Assembly: GCF_014851395.1 (NCBI RefSeq)
Contig: NW_024040152.1
Coordinates: 15,464,308-15,528,307 of the forward strand
Length of the DNA: 64,000 nucleotides
Reading direction: 5' to 3'
From: Micropterus salmoides
Lineage: Eukaryota; Chordata; Actinopteri; Centrarchiformes; Centrarchidae
In this document: in pieces, positions 12,301 to 26,000 of the stretch
Numbering within the stretch: position 1 is the first letter of the stretch
Layout of the letters: every line of letters begins with the position of its first letter
Made by a program: the position numbers and the translations under genes
Notes under the pieces: model-generated
What the model was told of the DNA's origin: nothing
Databases searched by the model: none
Seen by the model: only the letters and a program-made list of their open reading frames with translations

Positions 12301-12620
12301 ATTTTATCGGTGAGGTGTTTGTGCAGAGCCCAAATGATACTAAAGGACAGTACCCACCCCAGCCACAGCCTGTTCACCCTGCTGCCTTCTGGGAAGAGAT
12401 GTAAAAGTTCCTGCAGAGCAGCTTTTCTCCCCCAAGCTATCAGACTCTTAAACTCTAACTCATCCTCAGCACTGCTCCAGTGATGATTATTTCTGTTCAC
12501 CATTTTTCATAATTGATTATTAATATTGTCTGCTATGTAGCAGAAGGGAGTTACAAAGCTCAATTTCACTCTATAACTTGTTATACTGTGACAAATAAAC
12601 CTACCCACCTACCTACCTAT
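12301..12620 (+). mobile_element. 3' end of a non-LTR retrotransposon (LINE)
   Basis: An open stretch from about 12304 to the TGA at 12481-12483 ends RAQMILKDSTHPSHSLFTLL, then PSGKR, then FLPQAIRLLN. This is the characteristic carboxy-terminus of fish LINE reverse-transcriptase polyproteins of the L2/Rex1/CR1 type. A short 3' UTR follows and ends in an AAATAAACC then ACCTACC short-repeat tail near 12592-12620, the usual 3' terminus of such elements. The 5' part is missing, as expected of a 5'-truncated insertion. Confidence 0.8.
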
Positions 12621-13289
12621 TTTGCTCTCACCATGTCTCTCCTTAAAACTAGAAACATTCACCATATAGCAAGATGTTTTGAAGATCATATACTTTAGCA
12701 AAGATACCATGTACATGTGCGAAAATGTATATAAGTTTGGTATGAACAGGCCACTTTCACAACCTAGACTCCAAAACGGTTTAGTCTACAAGAAGGAGTA
12801 CATAAAATCACACAAAGCATAAAGAAACGTCAAAGATATCACAATAATGTCCAAGACTTATTTCCATTGTGGTTGTGGATGTTGAGTTGCAAGATGCAGG
12901 ACTGGAGGTGACTACAAAAAATAAAAATAACCACAGCACTATATCATCATTATCAGTAAAAACCCTCCTCCATCTGCAAATAAGTTCCAATATCACATCA
13001 TATGTGCCTGTAACACGATTTAATTGCTGTAACTAACTAGGCTCAGGTATCTAATCTTTATCTTCTCAAACATCTCACAAGGAGAGGTAATTTTTAATAA
13101 GATACTGTTATCTGATACTGGCCTGTTTTATAATGTTTGTTGTTGTTGTTTTATATAATAACATATATACTGTATATTTAAGACTGTGAATGTGTTTTAT
13201 ATTATTTAGGTAGAAGCAATCAATAAGCTCTCATGTGCTTTTTTTGTTCCTATACATATATTTATTGTTGCTTCTATGTCATTTGTTGT

Positions 13290-14380
13290 CACTTGGATGT
13301 CATTTCAAGTAAAAGTACAAAATATACTTAAAGTAGCCTACCAAAAGTAAAAGCACTTATTATGCAGAATGACTAATTACAGAGCCATATGTTATTTAAT
13401 TGGATTATAATTCTTGATGCATAAATATGTAAGCATCACTTTAATGAAACAGCTGGGAAAAGTGGAGTTACTTGTAGCTACTTTATGCTGGGTAGCTTAA
13501 TCTACAATAATACCACCATTTATTTGTTGATGATATGATTTTTATTAAAAATGTAAATATGAAAAGTAACCAGTAACTACAGCTGTCAAATACATAGTGG
13601 AATTAAAGTATAAAGCAGCATACAATTAAAAAGTCATGAAAAGTTTTAGTACCGCAAAACTTTACATTACATGTGTAAATGTAAATAGTTAATGTTCCAC
13701 CACTGATGATAGTTTACTGTGGTGGATTATAACTAAGTAGCCTACATTAACTCAAGTACAATTGAGAATTGAGTTATTTAATTTCTATTTTCTAGAGTAT
13801 TTCCATGTTCTGCTACTTTATATTTCTACCCCACTAGTTCAGAGGCAAATAATATATTCTTTACTCTTATTTACTCTCCATGTTTTTACTCCACTACACT
13901 TCTTTGATTAGTTGATTAGATTTAGTTAAATTGTTACATTGCAGATTCAGACTAATGCTACAAAATATAATCTACAAATATATTATGATTTTATTAGATC
14001 AATCAGACTTGGGGGAATTCACATGCTACCCAGCAGTATATAAATAAATAATAATAAATAAATAAATAAATATAGAAATATATAATTTTTCTATATATAG
14101 AAATATATATATTTATTTATGCCCCACATTCACCAGCTGCAGTGAAACAGATTAAGGCATCACTAGTCATTATCCAATAATATAATATACATTCTTCTAT
14201 AATTCTATAACATGAGTGATCTACTTTAAGTATATTTTGATGGTAATACTTTTGTACTTTAACTTTAAATGCAGGGCTTTCACTTGTAACAGTGTAGGCC
14301 GAGTAGGATATGTGTGCACTCTGGGATTGCTATTTGTACCCAAGAAATATATTAGTATTGCTTCCACCACTGATAGTTTA
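13290..14380. repeat. AAGTAC-rich teleost repeat, copies 1-2
   Basis: Two parts are present: a forward fragment near 13290-13420 (AAGTAAAAGTAC, TTATGCAGAATG) and an inverted copy from about 13700 to 14380 (TTTTTACTCCACTACA, AGTATATTTTGATG, TTAAATGCAGGGCTTTCACT). The inner part 14000-14215, including GAATTCACATGCTACCCAGC and CACCAGCTGCA, matches the copy at 59460-59620. It therefore belongs to one long family seen repeatedly in this window. AT-rich simple repeats at 14040-14125 interrupt it. Confidence 0.75.
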
Positions 14381-14750
14381 TGGCCCGTTTTATATAACTC
14401 AGAATCTCCATCTACATACATTGTAATTTTATCATCAGTTTTTATATTAATAAAAAATTATAAATTACCACCAGCACCTTCATCATGATCATTATTAACG
14501 GGCTCAGCACTAGAGGGCGCTTCAACATCACGTCCACAGTCAAGAGACCCGACCATGGATGGTGGATGGGAACCTTTGTGTGCGTGTCCAAGGAAATAAG
14601 TTTCCTGTAACGTTTATTTTATTGTATTTTGTATTTGCCCGAGAAAAATCACATGTTACAGTAGCGGACAGGTTTTCCAGTGCTGCTGTGAATACCGTAA
14701 ATGGGCGTGACAGCCGCACAACAAAAACATCACAACAAACAACGGATCTG

Positions 14751-14757
14751 CTTCCGG
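14751..14757 (-). promoter_or_regulatory. josd2: ETS-type site in josd2 promoter
   Basis: CTTCCGG (CCGGAAG on the other strand), a common element of TATA-less housekeeping promoters. It lies about 60 bases before a candidate untranslated exon end (CAG followed by GTCAGT at 14818) and 335 bases before the josd2 ATG. Functional use is inferred. Confidence 0.4.
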
Positions 14758-15091
14758 TTTCTGGATGTAGCTGTCAGACTCCAGCATCTTTTTAACGGGA
14801 AATCGCTTTATCAGCAGGTCAGTAGCTTTCTTTTGCTATTGTTGATTAATAATAGTCCACTTTGTCGTTGTTTTGCAATCTGTCAGCAACCAAATGCAGA
14901 GTGTAAACAGTTGGCCTTCACATTTTAGCCTCCGTTACGGTAAGCTAACCACTTTTAACTTTTATCGTTAGCCTGAATGGGCTGCAAACTGTGCTGCATG
15001 GCTGCTGCCATAGCTGCCCGCCTATACTTTAGTCGGTGTTTACCCTGTTGACGTTTCTTCTTCTGTGTGCTTGTGTGTGCTAAGCATTAGT

Positions 15092-17568
15092 ATGAGCGAA
15101 GGAGACGTGTTTCACGAGAAGCAACGACTGGAGCTGTGCGCGATTCACGCACTCAACAACGTGCTCCAGGAGCGGGTGTTCACCAAGGAGACAGCCGATG
15201 ACATCTGCAAACGGTGGGTAACGTTTTGATAGTGAGTCTGTGTGTCTGCTCACATTACTGCAGAGAGAGAGAAAAAATATATATATAATTGCTTTGCATC
15301 AACCAACAAGCACATTCAAAGTATGAATCCCAGAAACATTAGTTAACAACGGGAACTTTGCAAAAAAGAAATTTGTCACCTGACATGTTATTGGCCCCTA
15401 GCCCCATATGTTCATCAGCACCCCAGACATTACTACATAATTTGGCTACATAGAGTTCCCTGTCAAAGCTTCATTTCTTTACATGTTAAGCAGCAGCTGG
15501 TTGTATCTTCACAGTTACTTTTTGTTACTCTACAGATGTCTGCTCTCTGTCCAGAGTGATAAAATGTTTGCTCGAGGTGACACAGACATTAAAATCCAGT
15601 ATTTCCACACACTGCAAATGCCACTGAGCAGAGAGGAGTAGTATAGTCATGGTTTCGCCCCGGACAAACATTTTATCATTCCAGATAGACTGGTAGACAC
15701 CTGTGGGTTCACAAAAATACCTCTGAACATCTAACCTGCTGCTTGATAACAGGTAGAAAACAAATACATTTTGATTATCTCCAAAGGTTTGCACAGGGAA
15801 CACTTGGTGACTGAATTATGGAGTAACACAGAGAAGTTCCTAGTTTCAGATATAGCAGTAAATGCTGTTTAACATTGTGTTGATGATAAACCTTCCATTG
15901 CTGAATGTATAAACAGGGAATGTCAACCAAAACTTAATTTGTCCTGACCCATTGCTTCGGACAGTAAAGTCAATGTGACCTAGCAAAAGCTGTTGTATTT
16001 TGTGTGGCTATTGTTTAGGATACCATGCACTAACTTATTTGACTACCAGAGAAGCTGAGTCATGAGCTTATGACCTCAGCTAAAGAATTTCCTGAAACCC
16101 TGTGACTTCACTGACTCTGAAAAATTTGGCCCAGTTTGTTATAAACAAAAACATTTTGATCAATTAAATCACCACATTTGTTGTATTGACAGTTAAGCCA
16201 GGAATGTGGGGATATTCATACAGAAAAGAGCAAACATAACCATTAGCAGAGCTAATTCACAACAATCCTGGCAAAGTGGCGAAATTAAAATAAGAGCTGT
16301 ACCAAATACGAGGTGGATTTTCCCTTTAAAATGCTCTTAACGCTCTGTTGCTCCCTCTCGGCAGACTGGCTCCCCAGTGTGTGGTGAACCCTCATCGCTC
16401 AGTGTTAGGCACGGGAAACTACGACGTCAACGTCATCATGGCGGCGCTACAGAGCAGGGAGCTGGCTGCGGTGTGGTGGGACAAACGCAGGTGAGTGAGA
16501 CAAACTGAGCCCCGTGAGGTGAGAAAATCTTTTTCTCCCCTGCAACTTCAAACTTTACTGCACTAACATGTCTTACTGAAATCTGAAAGGCATCATTATG
16601 CGATTAAGGCACAGTCCGTTCCAAAACACACATTACTTAGCATTTCTGGGCTGTTTTTTTTTCAGTTGGTAGTGCAGTTCTCCAATTTCCATGGAAAATT
16701 GGAAAAAGATAAGTGAGTTTGTTCAAAGTTTAATGATTGAAAAGCTATTCATAAACTCTGAGAACCAGCTGGTTGTGTCAGGCAATCAAAGAACAAATGC
16801 ATATCTGTAGACTCACAGATGCAGAGAATTCCCATTTCTGCACAAATAGTAGAATATAATACTAGACCATCACACCATGTATCCCCACTGTCAAGTGGGT
16901 TCACTAACAGTCTATTGCAACAGTTCATCATGAAATATCTCCTGAAACGTACCAAACGTAACATATAGATGTTATGTAATTAAGAATGTCTCTAATATAT
17001 CTCTCACACAGGACGGTTCAGAGCCTTTGCATGTCGAAGGTCCAGGGTTTCATTCTCAATGTCCCATCACGAGTATCTCTGGGGATTGTGTCCCTCCCAC
17101 TCCGACGGCGGCACTGGCTTGCGGTTCGGCAAGTTAATGGACAGTACTACAACCTCGACTCCAAACTGAAGAGCCCTGTCTGTATTGGGGGGGAAGCAGA
17201 ACTACGGTAAGAATGCATTTACATCTTTAAAAATTTTCCAGTGCTCTTTAGACTTTGTGTCTGTGTGTTCTCAGTTGGATTAGAACTTGGCTTTTGTGTG
17301 CTGCTTGAACTCAGCGAGTGAGTCATCCCACATGAATGGTCACATGGGGCTTACCTCACTGTTGGTGTTTGTTAGAACACTGCACTCCAGTAATCCCTGT
17401 CTGTGTCCAGAGTTATTCTAACCTTTTCTCTTCTGTCGTCCTTGTTTCACTTTCAGCACGTTTCTCAGTGAACAGCTTTCTCAGGATGTGGCAGAGATGC
17501 TCCTGGTTGTCGGGCGGGAGGTGGAGGAGGACGGTTCATGGCTGAACCCCGACAACCCCAAGAAGTGA
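15092..17568 (+). CDS. josd2: Josephin domain-containing deubiquitinase 2
   Basis: Four coding exons: 15092-15213, 16365-16490, 17012-17206 and 17457-17568. They join in phase to 184 residues (human JOSD2 about 188). Nearly the whole protein is a Josephin domain. The catalytic triad is visible as Cys16 (ELCAIHALNN), His117 (RRHWLAV) and Asp132 (YYNLDS), the acid being Asp rather than the Asn of ataxin-3, as in other JOSDs. Known family role: a cysteine protease that cleaves Lys63- and Lys48-type ubiquitin chains, mainly cytosolic. The short length and the 19q13-type neighbours favour JOSD2 over JOSD1. The ATG is the first in the exon, three bases after a possible TTAG acceptor, so an untranslated first exon ending at 14817 is likely. 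It converges with ttyh1. Confidence 0.95.
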
Positions 17569-18368
17569 TATCTTGGGACAGGACATACCTTTTACATAGC
17601 ATGGAAAAAAACTGAGACTTTTTTTTAAACCAACACCTCATTACAGAAAACTCTTCAGGGAATGCACTAAAATACATTTAATATCTACACAGAGGAAATT
17701 CCAAAGAGAAGAAGAGACAGGTGTTTACTCCTGAACGAACTGTTTTGCTTGTAACTGCTGTTGCTCCGATTTGACCAATGTACCTACATTGTCCTCCTCT
17801 TGATACCTTTGTGTTAACACTAGGGAAGTGGGCATCTAAGCTAACAAGGTTTCAGACAACTGAGGAGGCTAGTTAGATGATACCCGAGTTGTGACATATG
17901 ACTGAATTTTTACAGTTTTGTGAAAATTGCTGTGCTCTTGCATGAAAAAACCATCTGCAATAAGGATAACTGGACACTACTTTGGTTACTAAGACATCAC
18001 CGAGAGGAAAATGGTTCAGCTGAATTTGCTACACAAGATGTCACTGTCCCAGACTTTAACGATCAAGCCGCCAAAATGAGATCAGTGTGTACTGTGCACA
18101 CAAGATGGTCATGTCAAAATTGATCAGTTGTCAAGCAGCACCTTAGTGCACCATCTCTACCCAAGACCTTTGTTGTAAACCTTCTATGCACTGCAGATTT
18201 GTGTCCATACAGCCACAGTTACTGATAAGGCATTGAAGGACTACTGGTGTCTTTGCATGTTTTCATCCATTGAGTACAACAGTTCTTAAATTTATAGATT
18301 TTTTTAATGTCTTTTCTTATACTCGAGGTAGTCTTTGTTTTCCTTTCATTTAGCTTTAGTATAAAAAA

Positions 18369-18374
18369 AATAAA
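18369..18374 (+). terminator. josd2: Poly(A) signal of josd2
   Basis: AATAAA about 800 bases after the josd2 stop, in an A-rich context. It is the most plausible 3' end of this plus-strand gene before the converging ttyh1 3' UTR begins. Confidence 0.6.
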
Positions 18375-19020
18375 ACAGCAGAGAAATCTGCAGAGATTTC
18401 ATATGCCGTTGATCAGTAATCCTTCACAGTGGACATCGTGAACCTGCTTTTGGTTTTCTGAAAGATGTTAATGATGTGTGATAATGCAGTGTCCACACAG
18501 TAACAAAGCTTTGACAAAACAAAAGCAGACACGACTTTGTTTGTGATTGTGATTGATTATCCATCTACACCAGGTTTCAAGTTTCTACAGGTTGAGTTTC
18601 ACACAGCTCTTCAACGAGTAAAAGCAGGAGGCTGCATGGTGGTTAGGAAGATCCCTTTATTTAAAATCTAAAGAGGAAAGATTGCAGGAATAAAAAGTAC
18701 ACTATTCTTGATTAGTTGTGAATGAGTCAAACATGCAAAAACACTGGTTCAGTGACTGTATGTAACCTTGATGTTTGTATTTTGTCTCCTATTGATCTAT
18801 GCATATCTAAAAGAAACGGAACACTCACTGTGGTACACAGTAGTGATTAACTGACTCACAAACCTAAGCTCAGAGGTTCAGAATATTGAAGCTTATTTAT
18901 ATTAAACTTTGACCGGTTTTAAGTATGAATCTGTTGTAAAGCATGCGATGTGTGTTTGTTACTTACATTGCATAGACTTGTAGACACGAGGAAGACCAGG
19001 TGATGGTTATTGAAGTTATT
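18375..19020. other. Spacer between convergent 3' ends
   Basis: No reading frame or repeat stands out. It separates the josd2 and ttyh1 3' ends, which face each other. A longer alternative 3' UTR of either gene could cover it. Confidence 0.4.
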
Positions 19021-19026
19021 TTTATT
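19021..19026 (-). terminator. ttyh1: Candidate poly(A) signal of ttyh1
   Basis: TTTATT on plus is AATAAA on minus, roughly 980 bases after the ttyh1 stop. The intervening 19030-20001 is AT-rich, like a long neural-gene 3' UTR. Other AT-rich hexamers exist, so the exact site is uncertain. Confidence 0.4.
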
Positions 19027-20001
19027 TATATTAGACTCTTGAGTGTAAAAGGATGCCATTGAAAAGGAGCATTGGTAACCATACAAACTCAATTCAAGGG
19101 TTAACAAGGTCAGTTGGCAAGCACGGGGGATTCAATGAAATCTCCAACATACCATACCATATATACACAAAACATCTTGGAGAGATCTCAGAAACCCAAT
19201 GCTATACATAGTTATTATTGCTATTTACGGTAGGGCTACTGCAGCATCAGTAGCAAGAATCCTATTGCTATGTACCTGCTGTCATTGCATGGGATTTATA
19301 GTTCTCCACTCTCAAGACTTGAGTGGCAGTTGTAGTTCTCCATTCAATCATTAAAACAGGGTCTTGGCAGCCCTCATGTTTTTTTTGTTTGTTTTTTTAA
19401 GAGCAAAGGTTCATGATTACTCGGATATTATAGACAGTGAGATATACAGAATACCATAAGGTAATACAAGGAAAATACAGAATTGCCACCTATAAAAAGT
19501 AATAATTAAAAAAATTATACCAAGTGAGGGAACTGCATGACCATTCACAGAAAAAAAATGTGTGTTGTTGCTACGTGCCAGAGCTTTTCTACAACAATAT
19601 ATAAAAACTTAAAAATAAATTAGTGGTACTGATACATTTAAGAATATAAAACTACAACGTAGTAACGTCAATACCATTCTGACTTGCCTCACCACTGTTC
19701 ACAGTTTACACAGAGTTTGGACAGACAAGGGGAAAGAATTTAGCCCAAGCAGACTTGGTTCATAGCTTTGCACAACCACCCTACTAGCCTCATCACTTTC
19801 TGTTATATCAGCAGTCCATTTAGACCTGTTCCTTTTAAGTGCTTCTCATAATAATAATATTCAGTGGTACTGACGTTATGCACTTTGAATTCACACCTAG
19901 CATTCATTTTATTTAGATTAGTTTTTTTTTCATTTCAGTAAAGTGTCCATATGAAAACTAAACATTTTTTTTCTATACATTTCCTAACAAAAAAATAATA
20001 A

Positions 20002-20085
20002 TCAACGTGAATACAGGTTCCGCGAATGGGCAGGGTTGGGGTGTGATTGACCTCCCCCGTAACCAGTCAGCATGCTGGGAGAGTA
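20002..20085 (-). CDS. ttyh1: ttyh1 last coding exon
   Basis: After a GTACAG acceptor it reads YSPSMLTGYGGGQSHPNPAH and ends SRNLYSR before TGA at 20002-20004. It continues the preceding exon's SPPPS in phase 0, so that SPPPS-YSPSM is the conserved tail motif of long tweety isoforms. The exon is too short to appear as an independent open frame. Confidence 0.8.
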   Translation of the reverse strand, partial: YSPSMLTGYGGGQSHPNPAHSRNLYSR

Positions 20086-23000
20086 CTGTACGTCCACAAC
20101 AGACCATGGGATTCAAGAGAAGCGAAGTTCAGACGGTCCAACAGTGTATTGAGAGAAAATAAAAGAGAAAAGAACAACAATTTGTTATTCACCCATGTGA
20201 GAATCAACTCAACGAGAGTAGCAGACAGCACATGTTTTGCTCACTATCTGACCGGCTATATTACTTCCACAAAAGCAACTGTTGACAGTCAGTTAAAGAA
20301 GACTGTTCTAAATGTGTTCATTATTTTGATAAAAGAAATCGGCTTTTTTCCAGATTTCAGCTGCATCTCATGGTCTTCCTCCACACATGTAGTTTGCTCA
20401 CTTGTGAAAGGCAGCTAAACTGTCATCACCAGACAGTTTGGTCATGTGATAAATTGTGGTCATTTATGGGGTGTGGGGGACTGCAACTCCAGACTCCATC
20501 TACTGAGGAAGACCACAAGATGCGCCTGAAAGCTCAAGAAATAGAAGAGTAAGGTACAGCATTTTAAGGGGCTTTTAATATTAGACCGCTAATTTCCTTT
20601 CGAACTTCCTTCTTTGAAATTAACGAAGATTATTTTGACAATTAAATCAACGTCAATGTCTTCTTACTAGCTTTTTCTGAAGCTTTCAGGTGCATATTAT
20701 GGTGTCAGTGGATGGGCATTGCACTGTTTTTATTGAGGTAAGTTGTAATCATGAGACTTGATCACGTGATGACATGGGTCATATATACAGTACATATCGC
20801 ATCTCAAGCAAGACCATGACATGCAATTGAAAACTACAGAAAAGAATCTAGTAAGGGAAACTTGATTTGGAATCCAAACTTTCACACTGAATGTTTATTA
20901 TTAATTAAAATTGTTATGGTGAAGGTTACATTTGGTGCTCTGTAAAATGGTCAGATAGCAATAATAAAACAAAGCTCTCAGATTGATGTTAGTAACAAAG
21001 AGTTATGTACAAGTTAAATGGTAACAGTGAAGATATGTAAATTATCTTTCATGTTTTGCACCTTTTGAAGCATCAAAAGGTACAAAAAGGCCAGCCCACA
21101 GGGTCCTGCGAGTTTGAAGCCTCGCCACCATGTTAGTCCGTTTGCTACTGATTATCAAGGCGAGTGTGTGCACTAACAGCAACGATAAAATGGCACAGAT
21201 TGCGATGACGTCACAAGTACAGAGGAACTCACAGAGGGGGGTGGGGACTGCCTGTCAGTCAAGGGGAGGCTCTCATAGCCAGGGTTGCCATTGGAGGAAA
21301 CGTTTGGAGTCCTGTATAGAAATAGAAAGAGACAAGGACAGAGGGAGAGGAAAAATGGAGGATGAAGAAGAGAGGGGAAACAGGGGTGAGACACATTGAG
21401 AAAGACAGAGGGGACGGAGGGCCGCAGGGTGACGGGACCCAAGGACAGGTAACAGGAAAGAAGGAGAAAGAGCGGTTAGAAATATAGTGCGGAAAAACAC
21501 AGCACTCCGTATAACTAGTAGGTATTAGTTCTACTGGCACTGTGAGCACCAGCTGCAGAGGTACAGTCCACTCCTGGCTGATGATGCACTGTAGGATTTA
21601 TACAATAATCTGCAATTACATGCATTTAGAGCTGGGTGTGACTCACCAGTCCCATTTCCGCTGTAATGTTGTTTTCCTAATGAATTTGTTTATCTGCATG
21701 ATAAACCCCAGAAAGCTTTTAAAGCAATCCCGAGCAGATTCCATTTAAGAGGAGTGGACTGTATTTTTAGCGCTAGCTGAGTTTCTGAGCCTTGACAGTT
21801 TAGTTTAGTCAGTATCCTTGCATTTCTGTGTTACCATTAGATATGGGAGCCGTCAAGATGATCATCTGGCATTAGAATAAGAAGTTAAATAGTCCACGAT
21901 TAGGTTACTCAGAGCACTAACTAAGCTTGGAAACACACCAGCAAGGGAGAAAGGGAAGTATCATAATAAGATGAGAAAATTGAAAGTGAGAAAGACGGAG
22001 AACCCAAAAAAAAGGAAGCAGGAGGTATGACAGGGAGTAAAGCAACAAGGACAATTCCATAGAAATAACTTGAGAGGTTTGGACATCACAGTGAGGAGAC
22101 AGATGAGACGGATGCAGGAGGGGTTTTTTGGAGGGGTGTTGGGGAAGGGTGGGGCGGGTTTACCTATAGTGAACCTGAGCCTCACATCACCGGAGTTTTT
22201 ACGAGCGCAGCCTCGTCAATGACACCCTCCCCCCAACACAGCAGTAGTCTACTACTGTTTAGGAGACAGGACGCCATTTGAGACAAGATCTGTGAAATGA
22301 CCGAGCGGCCTACATCGTCTGCCCTGAAGCACTCGACAGACGAAATAGACAGACACACAGACAGACAGACAGACCTCTGGAGTTGTGTCTGTTTCTCTGC
22401 CTACACTGTAGTCCATATTGACCTGTCTGTGTGTCTGTCTGCAATGCATGTGCTTAACCTGACAGCTCTGTGAATTTGGACTATGTGTAAACCTATCTGA
22501 CTATACTGCACTTCCACTTCTCTCTCTTGTAAAGATAGGTGTGCATTATGTCCAACATCTCTTATATATGTCATGAATGCTGTTTTGAAGGGGGAAAGGT
22601 GTGATTTCACTTCACCAAAAAGCCTATGTGTCTGCACAAAAATATCTCTATGTGTTGTTTAAGTATACTCTACTATGTGTTTTCATACAACATCCTGGAC
22701 TTTTCACAATTTCTGATCTGGGGGGCATCAGTAGAAAAGTTGCCCGTAGGTACAGATCTTGACACAGAAACACAAGCTTGATGCCAAGGCTGTATCTAAG
22801 AGCAACCTCCTCCTCCTCTTGAAACATCTGGGACGTTCTGTCTGTCTGTCTGTCTGCGTGTCTGTGTGTCTGTGTTACTCACGGGAGGGGCGGCGCGCTA
22901 GAAAAGGGGGGTGTCCACCCGGCCCCCGGGTAATTATAGAAGGGGGCCATGGCCCCTCGCTGAGACCCCGAGGCCGTCTGTCTACGTGCCTGATGGGAGG

Positions 23001-26000
23001 TGAAGGGGTCCTCACTCTCGCTGTCTGAGTCTTCGTACTCCTCTGAATCACTGTTGTTGTCCATGAAAGAGAGAAAGAGGGACAAAGGTGAGCAGAGAAG
23101 TGAGGAGTACCACTGTGTCTTTATAATTAGTATAAAGCTGTATTCATTGTTACAGTTCCATATTCAGTATAGATTATATTTTTATTAAAAGGGCATCTTA
23201 CAAGACAGCTCCATTTATTTTCTCGGCCACTGTTCATGATTAGTTAGATGCTAATATTCCAAGACAAAAAGGTATGAGATGCACACTTCAGATGGTAAAA
23301 ATTATTTATTTATTCACAAATGGTCACCAAAGAAAACATCAAACCACTAATCTATGGGACTTATGCACTAGCAGCACCAATCACAAAATAAATTGTTAAC
23401 AAACCTGTGCCACTGCTTCCAAACTCATAAAGACTAAACTCTACCTTTTTGCAAAAAAGAGATTAAATTTACCTATATGTGGGTTGAGGATAGCCAAACT
23501 TCTAGCTATTATTGGTCATTTTTATGTAATGCTGTAGTATTACTGTATAGCCTTGTGTGCTAGACTTTTACATATGCCAATCTTGAAAGAAAGAAAATGT
23601 TCAAGGCTAAATTATCTAAACTATCTCAAATCCATATCTCATTATTTGTGCATATCGTATGCAAAGCAGGATTGTATGGCATGTATGATCCCCTGTAGGG
23701 GAAATTCAAGTTGGCCCAGCAGCACAGGGGAATGTAGTGCAAAGAGTAAAAGGGATGTAAGTGAATGAAAAAGCCTACTTGTCCTTAATTCTATTAGAAA
23801 TTGATGGAAATACACACATATTCAAACACTCTCTCTCACCTGGGGAAGCTCCTCCAGGCACCGGGCAGAGAGCAGAGGATGGCAGTGAAGGCCAGAGCAG
23901 AGAGGAAAGAGTAAAGGGAGAGGTAGAGCAATCCCTCCATCCCATCATAGCACAGGCCTTTCAAAGAGTCAATGTAGTCCTAAAAGAAAATGGACAGAAT
24001 AATCAATGAAAATATAGAAGTAGTCATTTGGTAGTAAGCTGTTCTTAGTCAGTACAACGCACGCATTGCACCCGGTGTTACCTTATTCAGACCTCGGCAG
24101 TTCAATAGTGCCACCAATTGATGAAAGTTTCCCTCTGTGGAGTTGAGTATCTGCTGAACCTCCCTGAGTGATTTCTGCAATAATGAAAAAATTGCATCAA
24201 GTTAGTAAAAAAAAAAGGTGGTAGAAATGTAACTTTTTAAGCTGCATAGTTACACGTTATAACATACCTCAGCTTTGGGGAACTGGGTGAGAGCATTTCT
24301 GTCCAGGCTGGAGAGGTGTGTGTGAATGTTGGACAGTGCCCTCTGCGACTGGGTCAGCAGCTGCAGCCAACAAGTCAGTGGAGGTAAGAGTTTTTATTTT
24401 GTGTTACTGCTCAAATATACCATTAATATGCTGAGAGTGTAGCTGGAGGGCAAACGACTTAAGGACAGGACACGCAGCTGTGCATCCTGTCCTCAAATAA
24501 TCTGTCCCTAACTTTAAGGACCTTGAGAAAGTCTGACATGTTCCTGCTCACTTACTTGTTAAGCTCAATGCCTGAATTATACCATGTTGTAAGACTTGTG
24601 GCTGACAGAGGTCACATTACCTGCTGGAACGGACTGTTCATGCGCCTGCTGCAGGTCAGGTAATAATCCAACACATCTGAATAGCCAACAAAACACCAGT
24701 GCACAGCAGATCAGAGCACAATAGAAAATATGTGGGAACAGTCATTATATTAGATTGTGCTGACATCAGCACAGTTGGGAGGTAAATCAAGTGCATTGTA
24801 GAAATGGAAAACAATCAGCACTTTCAGAAAGCGTTGCTTGTACTGGGGCAGTTTTATACCCTACCTGAGCTGGTCCCAGTATTGAAGTGGGTGGAGTTGA
24901 GGACAAACGTGTTTGGATCAGAGCAGAAGTCACTGAGAGCCTGGCAGTGCAGCAAGAGTGATGGGGAGAGCGAGAAAGGATGACGGAGGGGGAAAAAGAA
25001 AATAACAGCAGGATGGATGAAGCAAAAGAGGGAGGGCAAGAGAAAAGTTAGTAGACACACTGACCGACTGACATACTTACCTCATTAAGATATCTGACAG
25101 CAGCTCACAATACAGTGGCAAAGATCAATCTGCCTACATCACACACTGCCCTGGATAAGCCCGCGCTACACTCTGACATCTAGTTTTCTTTCCATTAGCT
25201 CATCACTCATATCCTCCCCTGTGTTAACCTCTTTTTTCCATATCATCACTACACATTGATGTACCTTCTGGCCTATTTGTTAAGAGGATGCACTCAAGCG
25301 AGAGATAGGACACCCACAATCAGCCTGAGATCGCCCCACCAGAAGAGGGAGCGAGAGCCACACAGAGAGCTCAGGGACTGACGGGAAAAGCGGCGACCCG
25401 GGACAAAATAAAGTGGGCAGGCCCACAGCTGGCCCATTGTTTCCCAGTCAGTGACCAGGGACAGAGCAGCTCTGTGTGGACCCACAGGCCTTGGGACATC
25501 TCCCACCAACTCCACATGACACTGAGACTTTTAAAGTAGGCACCAGTGCAGAAAAACAACCACCAATTTAGCCTCTTCACACACCCACAGCTCAGACCAA
25601 AACAGTCTCCCCTTCAGAGAGCTCGACCAAACTTCACAGGGCGAACTGAAAAAGGACAGTAATATGTAGTGTTGTAGTACTCGAGACCGGTCTAGGTCTT
25701 GACTTGGTCTCGGTTTGGGCGGTCTTGACTACAACACTAGTCCTATATTTGTGAGATACAAACTTTCTGTGTTTTGTTCTCAGCAAATGTCACTGACCTT
25801 TTTATTGTGGCTGGATGTTTGGCCATTAAGACACAGCACACTGGTGGTGTTGTCATGTTTAGGCGTTAAAAGCACAGCTGAACGTTGTCCAGCAGAATGT
25901 GAATTTTACTTTCCCAGGATTACACTCACACTTCCCACCTCCTTGCATGCTCAGTCTAAAGCCTCAAGGGGCCGAAGTACAGCAACAGCTTCAAGGCTTG

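Noticed and set aside
12282..12503. 73-residue minus-strand open frame
   Set aside because: It is the antisense shadow of the LINE carboxy-terminus read on the plus strand.
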